Shown here: positions 5,079-8,601 of the stretch, piece after piece
Position numbering within the stretch: the stretch's first letter is position 1
How the letters are laid out: each line of letters opens with the position of its first letter
Assembly: GCA_029881775.1 (NCBI GenBank)
Contig: JAOULY010000055.1
Location: forward strand, 1-8,601
DNA length: 8,601 nucleotides
From: Gammaproteobacteria bacterium
GTDB lineage: Bacteria > Pseudomonadota > Gammaproteobacteria > UBA9214
Direction: 5' to 3'
Notes under the pieces: generated by a model
What the model was told of the DNA's origin: nothing
Database searches by the model: none
Seen by the model: the letters and a program-made list of their open reading frames with translations, nothing else
Made by a program: the position numbers and the translations under genes

Positions 5079-7025
5079 TCAGCCAACCTCGCCCGGGTAA
5101 TCCGCAATACCCGGGTTGTCCGCCACACCCAGCAGTTTCGGGTGATTGATCTTCGGCAGCACCAGCACATCGTCATCGCCCTTGGTGGCCAGTATGTAAT
5201 CTCGCACCACATCCCACATCAGGCGGCCTTCCGGCGCCTTGCCGACCGACGCCCAGCCCGCCACCTTGTACATCCGGTCGGCCTCGATTACATGGCCGTT
5301 ATCGAGACGTGCATCGGTAAGACGCTCATACAGGGGTTTGGATGGCTCGATGGTATAGTCAAGACCACCGATACGCACCATGTCACCACCCGATTGCAGG
5401 TAGGGATCCGGATCGAACAGGTTGTCCGCAACGGCCTCGAGAATATTCATCAGGTTCTTGCCGCTCATCTCGGAGACATAGGTCTCACCGTATGTCATCG
5501 CGCACTGGGTCATGACATCTTCCATGGTAATCCAGTCGCCCTTGAGCGTGGTCGTTCCCCAGCGCACGCCGGCTGACATGGCGACATCGGCATCGTACTC
5601 GTGACGCAGTGCGTTGCAGAGGATCTGGTCCCAGGTACCCATGAAATTACCACGCCGGTAAAGCAGCCGGTCGGCAATCGCCAGCTTCTCACCGAGGATT
5701 TCTTCAAAGGTCTTGCCGACCCGCGTCGGGTTATAGAAGAACTTGCTGTTGCGGCTCTCGACAATCTTGTCGTCGTATACCGTCTGCCGCATCTGGCTGA
5801 TGTAGGCTTCCATTTCCCCATCGGCCGGCAACATGTTCGAAATGATCGGCAGCATCTTGTAGTTCATGCCCTTGATCCCGCCGTCCTGGATATCGAAATC
5901 CATGACACCGATATATTTGCCATTTGATCCGGCATTGGTCACGTAGCAGGTATTGCCCTCGACGTTCTTCACCTCGACCGGTTTCGGAATCCCGTCATGC
6001 GTATGACCACCGAACACTGCATTCAGGCCCGGCACCCGCTCGGCCATCTTGATATCGACGTCCATACCATTGTGCGACAACAGCACCACGGCATCCGGTT
6101 TCTCATCAGCACGTATCTCTTCGACCAGTTCGATCATGTCGTCCTCACGCAGACCGAATGACCAGTCAGGGAAAAACTCCTGCGGGTTGGCATTGGCGGT
6201 GCGCGGGAAGGCCTGGCCGACCACGCAAATACGCGCGCCGCCGACATTCTTGATAACGTAAGGCCGGAACGCATGCCCTGAATCCTCGTTGTACAGGCCG
6301 CGTCCGTCGAATTTCTCCACCATGCTGGCGTATTCATCGCCGAACAGGGAATCTTCTTTCACCCGGACATTCTGGCCGATGAAATCACCCTTGAACAAGG
6401 CGACGTTACTCAGCACCTCGTCTTCGCGGTAGGTAAACTCCCAGTGGCCGACCATCACGTCCAGCCCGAGAATATTGGACGCTTCAACCATGTCCACGCC
6501 GCGTGTCCACAGTGAGGTTCCAGATCCCTGCCACAGGTCGCCGCCGTCGATCGTCAGGGTGTTTGCGCGACCGCCCGCCTGTTCCCGCAACCGGTCCAGC
6601 AGCGTTTTCACATGCGCGAATCCACCGGTCATGCCGTACTTGCGTGCAGCATTATCGAAATCAAGGTAGGTATAGGCATACGCCTCGGGTGAATCCGTTG
6701 TCAGCCCCATATAATCCAGCAATCCTTTGCCGACAACATGCGGCGGACGACCAAACGCATCACCCACACCGAGGTTTACATTCGGCTCACGGAAATAAAC
6801 CGGGTTGAGCTGGCCATGCACATCGGTGATGTGCAGTATGCGGGCGTTGCCCTGCATTGGCAGGTCATAAAACCCTGCCAGCGGATCTGCCCCGCTGGCC
6901 GCAGCTGCCGGTGCTTCCGGGGTGCCGGCAGTGCCGTTGTCAGCCTTGCCGCAGGCTATCAGGCCAGAGGTCGCTGCAGTAACGCCGAGCATTTTCAGAA
7001 ATTCTCTTCGATCGATTGGGGGCAT
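5079..7025 (-). CDS. soxB: SoxB, thiosulfohydrolase of the Sox system
   Basis: The product is 648 residues, somewhat longer than typical SoxB. It has the calcineurin-like phosphoesterase plus 5'-nucleotidase C-terminal layout. Metal-site motifs in order are LHITDVHGQ (64-72; Asp68, His70), TIDGGDLWQG (158-167; Asp163), VGHWEFTY (192-199), LSHNGMD (316-322) and FGGHTHDG (338-345). By family knowledge it uses two manganese ions to hydrolyse the sulfone from SoxY-Cys-S-SO3, releasing sulfate in the periplasm. The N-terminus is a Tat signal (DRREFLKMLG, 5-14) followed by LIAC with Cys25, a lipobox, and then a Gly/Ala/Pro-rich linker to residue 50. This suggests a membrane-tethered lipoprotein. 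The ATG at 7025 has AGGTGA just upstream. It stands alone, opposite in strand to the other sox genes, with its own promoter and terminator. Confidence 0.97.
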   Translation of the reverse strand: MPPIDRREFLKMLGVTAATSGLIACGKADNGTAGTPEAPAAAASGADPLAGFYDLPMQGNARILHITDVHGQLNPVYFREPNVNLGVGDAFGRPPHVVGKGLLDYMGLTTDSPEAYAYTYLDFDNAARKYGMTGGFAHVKTLLDRLREQAGGRANTLTIDGGDLWQGSGTSLWTRGVDMVEASNILGLDVMVGHWEFTYREDEVLSNVALFKGDFIGQNVRVKEDSLFGDEYASMVEKFDGRGLYNEDSGHAFRPYVIKNVGGARICVVGQAFPRTANANPQEFFPDWSFGLREDDMIELVEEIRADEKPDAVVLLSHNGMDVDIKMAERVPGLNAVFGGHTHDGIPKPVEVKNVEGNTCYVTNAGSNGKYIGVMDFDIQDGGIKGMNYKMLPIISNMLPADGEMEAYISQMRQTVYDDKIVESRNSKFFYNPTRVGKTFEEILGEKLAIADRLLYRRGNFMGTWDQILCNALRHEYDADVAMSAGVRWGTTTLKGDWITMEDVMTQCAMTYGETYVSEMSGKNLMNILEAVADNLFDPDPYLQSGGDMVRIGGLDYTIEPSKPLYERLTDARLDNGHVIEADRMYKVAGWASVGKAPEGRLMWDVVRDYILATKGDDDVLVLPKINHPKLLGVADNPGIADYPGEVG

Positions 7026-7218
7026 AGGTCACCTGATCATTTGTGTTGGTTTTTGCAGTGGTATGATTGAAAGGGTCGCTGTCAACAGCGTTACCCGACC
7101 GTTAACCGAAATCCGTTCCCACTCTTCGGGACTGTTCATAGTAATGAAGAAATGCCAGAATTTACAGCCGGATTTGGGCGTATAAGTTATTAACATTTTA
7201 CTGATATTCATACATTGC
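7026..7218. promoter_or_regulatory. Divergent intergenic region soxB / HupE-like gene
   Basis: It holds the candidate soxB promoter. Facing right, TATAAG (7181-7186) could be a -10, but the nearest -35-like TTTACA (7161-7166) is only 14 bases away, so no rightward promoter is called. GTTACC and GTTAAC half-sites (7090-7109) lie beside the soxB promoter. Confidence 0.4.
7058..7085 (-). promoter_or_regulatory. Candidate soxB promoter with overlapping inverted repeat
   Basis: On the minus strand TTGACA (7085-7080) is followed by a 16-base spacer and TACCAC (7063-7058), a poor -10. Transcription would start about 25 bases before the soxB ATG. The -35 sits in the inverted repeat CGCTGT-CA-ACAGCG (7077-7090), a possible operator. 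The call is by motif only. Confidence 0.4.
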
Positions 7219-7296
7219 CTGCCTGCACGCGAACAGTGGATACGCTGCCTCGCCGGCCTCGGCCTGCTGCTGTACCTGGCGCCCGCAGCGGCCGAC

Positions 7297-8370
7297 GTGG
7301 TCAAACCGGCACTGGTCGAGATCAACGTCAGCACTGACGGCACCTATTCCATTGAATTGCGCGCCAGTCTCGAGGCCCTTCTTACAGGCATCAACGCGCG
7401 TTACCGCAACACGCAGGACGCACCCAACGCCACTGCCTACGATGAACTACGCGTACTGGAGGCCGATGCACTGGCACGGGCATTCGAACCCTTCAAGTCC
7501 CGGCTAACGAATGCGATCCGGCTCAGCTTTGACGGCGAAACGGCCCCATTGACGGTCACACGGATAGATATACCCGAGCCGGGATATACGAAGGTGCCGA
7601 GAACCAGCATCATTTACCTGGAAGGACAGGTCCCGCGGACCGTGCAAAGCGTTCGCTGGTATTACCCGGAAAGTTTCGGCGACAACGCCGTGCGCGTGCG
7701 CCAGGTCGACGAGAGCAACGAAAAATGGCACTGGTCCAGCTGGCAATGGTTGCGCAATGACAAGGCGAGCGAACCCTTCTCGCTGACAGAGGTGTTCACC
7801 AGCCCCCCGCTGACGACGACGATCCGCACCTATGTCATCGCCGGATTCGAGCATATCCTGCCAAAGGGGCTGGACCACATCCTGTTCATACTCGGCATCT
7901 TTCTCCTGAGCGTAAAACTGCGACCGCTGCTGTGGCAGGTCACCATGTTTACCGTGGCACATACCATTACACTTGGCCTGTCCATGAACGGCATCATTGC
8001 CCTGCCTGACAATATCGTCGAGCCGCTTATTGCACTATCGATAGCCTATATCGGGATTGAAAATATCTTTGCGCGCAAACTGCATAACAGCCGCCTGTTA
8101 CTGGTTTTCTGTTTCGGCCTGCTGCATGGCATGGGGTTCGCCGGCGTCCTGCAGGACTTCGGCATGCCGGCCGATGCCTTTGCCACTGCCCTGATCAGTT
8201 TCAATGTCGGCGTCGAGCTCGGGCAACTGGCCGTTATTGCACTCGCCTTCCTGGCCGTCGGCTTCTGGTTTTCCGGGCGTGACTGGTACCGGCATATTGT
8301 CGTCATGAGCGGCTCTGCCGCCATTGCGGTCATTGGCCTGTACTGGACATGGGATAGAATGGTTATCTAG
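7297..8370 (+). CDS. HupE/UreJ-like membrane protein with periplasmic N-terminal domain; true start lies upstream
   Basis: From GTG 7297 there are 357 residues. The first 175 or so form a soluble beta-rich domain. The rest has about six hydrophobic segments with the HupE/UreJ_2 signature: H186-x4-G-L-D193-H194-x-L-F, FTVAHTITLG (218-227), IAYIGIEN (249-256), GLLHGMGFAG (274-283) and FNVGVELGQ (302-310). HupE/UreJ proteins are linked to nickel or other metal handling, but the substrate of this subfamily is not known. The frame continues before 7297 through a convincing signal peptide (7219-7293: charged PAREQWIR, then LAGLGLLLYL and APAAAD), yet no ATG, GTG or TTG occurs between the stop at 7183-7185 and 7297. 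GTG 7297 would remove the signal. A CTG at 7219 or 7201 may be used, or the start may be mutated. It diverges from soxB. Confidence 0.85.
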   Translation: MVKPALVEINVSTDGTYSIELRASLEALLTGINARYRNTQDAPNATAYDELRVLEADALARAFEPFKSRLTNAIRLSFDGETAPLTVTRIDIPEPGYTKVPRTSIIYLEGQVPRTVQSVRWYYPESFGDNAVRVRQVDESNEKWHWSSWQWLRNDKASEPFSLTEVFTSPPLTTTIRTYVIAGFEHILPKGLDHILFILGIFLLSVKLRPLLWQVTMFTVAHTITLGLSMNGIIALPDNIVEPLIALSIAYIGIENIFARKLHNSRLLLVFCFGLLHGMGFAGVLQDFGMPADAFATALISFNVGVELGQLAVIALAFLAVGFWFSGRDWYRHIVVMSGSAAIAVIGLYWTWDRMVI

Positions 8371-8386
8371 GAAACCCTGATTAACC

Positions 8387-8473
8387 CGTCATTGCGAGGA
8401 ACGAAGTGACGTGGCAATCTCCAACTGGTTGATTCCATAGCCCAGGATTGCCGCACTACGCTCGCAATGACAG
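8387..8473. repeat. Imperfect inverted-repeat element (MITE/REP-like)
   Basis: The left arm starts CGTCATTGCGAGG (8387-8399) and runs to GGCAATC. The right arm (8444-8473) ends CGCTCGCAATGACAG and reads back as GTCATTGCGAG...GGCAATC. The 87 bases can fold into a long, imperfect hairpin that starts 16 bases after the HupE-like gene stop, so it may also end or protect that transcript. Very similar short elements are widespread in bacterial genomes, from memory. No transposase or target duplication is seen. Confidence 0.75.
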
Positions 8474-8601
8474 CGTTTTGATAATAACCCGGAGGCCCCC
8501 GGGCTAACCGGCTTCTTCCGAACAATCATCGAAACATAAACCACCCGTTCAAACCGCCGCATGACATTACACCTTGCAAAAATCTATGAATCACTGGTCC
8601 T
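8474..8601. other. Non-coding right end
   Basis: A short GC hairpin CCCGG (8488-8492) / CCGGG (8499-8503) is present without a clear T-run on either strand. ATGs at 8561 and 8584 open frames to the window edge but lack ribosome binding sites. Nothing else was recognised. Confidence 0.4.

Noticed and set aside
5073..5576. 167-residue open frame on the plus strand, ending MPSANLARV...-type protein with many His residues
   Set aside because: It lies wholly opposite soxB, whose motifs and length are certain. No domain is recognisable, so it is an antisense shadow.
7029..7343. 104-residue open frame on the minus strand upstream of soxB
   Set aside because: It overlaps the soxB promoter and the signal peptide region of the HupE-like gene in antisense, with no protein signature.
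8484..8510. GC hairpin as an intrinsic terminator
   Set aside because: The five-base stem lacks a T-run on the plus strand and has only an interrupted TTATTAT on the minus strand.
8561..8601. Possible start of a plus-strand gene (MTLHLAKIYESLV, or MNHWS from 8584)
   Set aside because: Both run off the window edge after a few codons and neither has a Shine-Dalgarno, so they cannot be supported here.

Overview
The window looks like a chromosomal segment of a sulfur-oxidising proteobacterium, most likely a gammaproteobacterium with moderately high GC. The main evidence is a thiosulfate-oxidation (Sox) locus: soxK-soxX-soxY-soxZ-soxA on the plus strand, and soxB converging on it from the minus strand. 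The species cannot be named from the sequence. No soxCD is present, but the locus could continue elsewhere, so a truncated Sox pathway is only a suggestion.

Layout. At 1-134 (minus) is the 5' part of a TusA-family sulfur carrier gene. Divergent from it is a BepA-like M48 periplasmic metalloprotease with a TPR C-terminus (331-1785, plus). A 160-base AT-rich gap follows, with a good sigma70-type promoter (TTGACA-N16-TATAGT) and operator-like inverted repeats. It leads into the five-gene sox operon (1949-4465), which closes with a strong intrinsic terminator (4488-4517). The gene-free stretch 4518-5078 is full of repeats: a 28-base repeat in two perfectly inverted copies, a probable third copy split by about 118 bases, a 7-base tandem array, and the soxB terminator. 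soxB (5079-7025, minus) encodes the thiosulfohydrolase with a Tat signal that also carries a lipobox. Divergent from soxB is a HupE/UreJ-like membrane protein (plus, ending at 8370). Its signal peptide is readable upstream of the first conventional start codon, but no ATG, GTG or TTG exists in frame to begin it. The window ends with an 87-base imperfect inverted-repeat element (8387-8473) and non-coding sequence.

How the genes work together. By family knowledge, SoxXA (helped by SoxK) joins thiosulfate to the cysteine of the SoxY C-terminal GGCGG arm, SoxYZ carries the intermediate, and SoxB hydrolyses the terminal sulfone to sulfate. SoxA here has one haem motif, with two lone cysteines in its N-terminal domain. 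This is the form of SoxXA that occurs with SoxK-type partners. TusA moves sulfane sulfur in the cytoplasm and fits a sulfur-oxidiser setting, but its pairing with bepA may be incidental.

No wholly new system is apparent. The points most worth checking are the missing start codon of the HupE-like gene, the split repeat next to soxA, the inverted position of soxB, and the possible operators at the two sox promoters.
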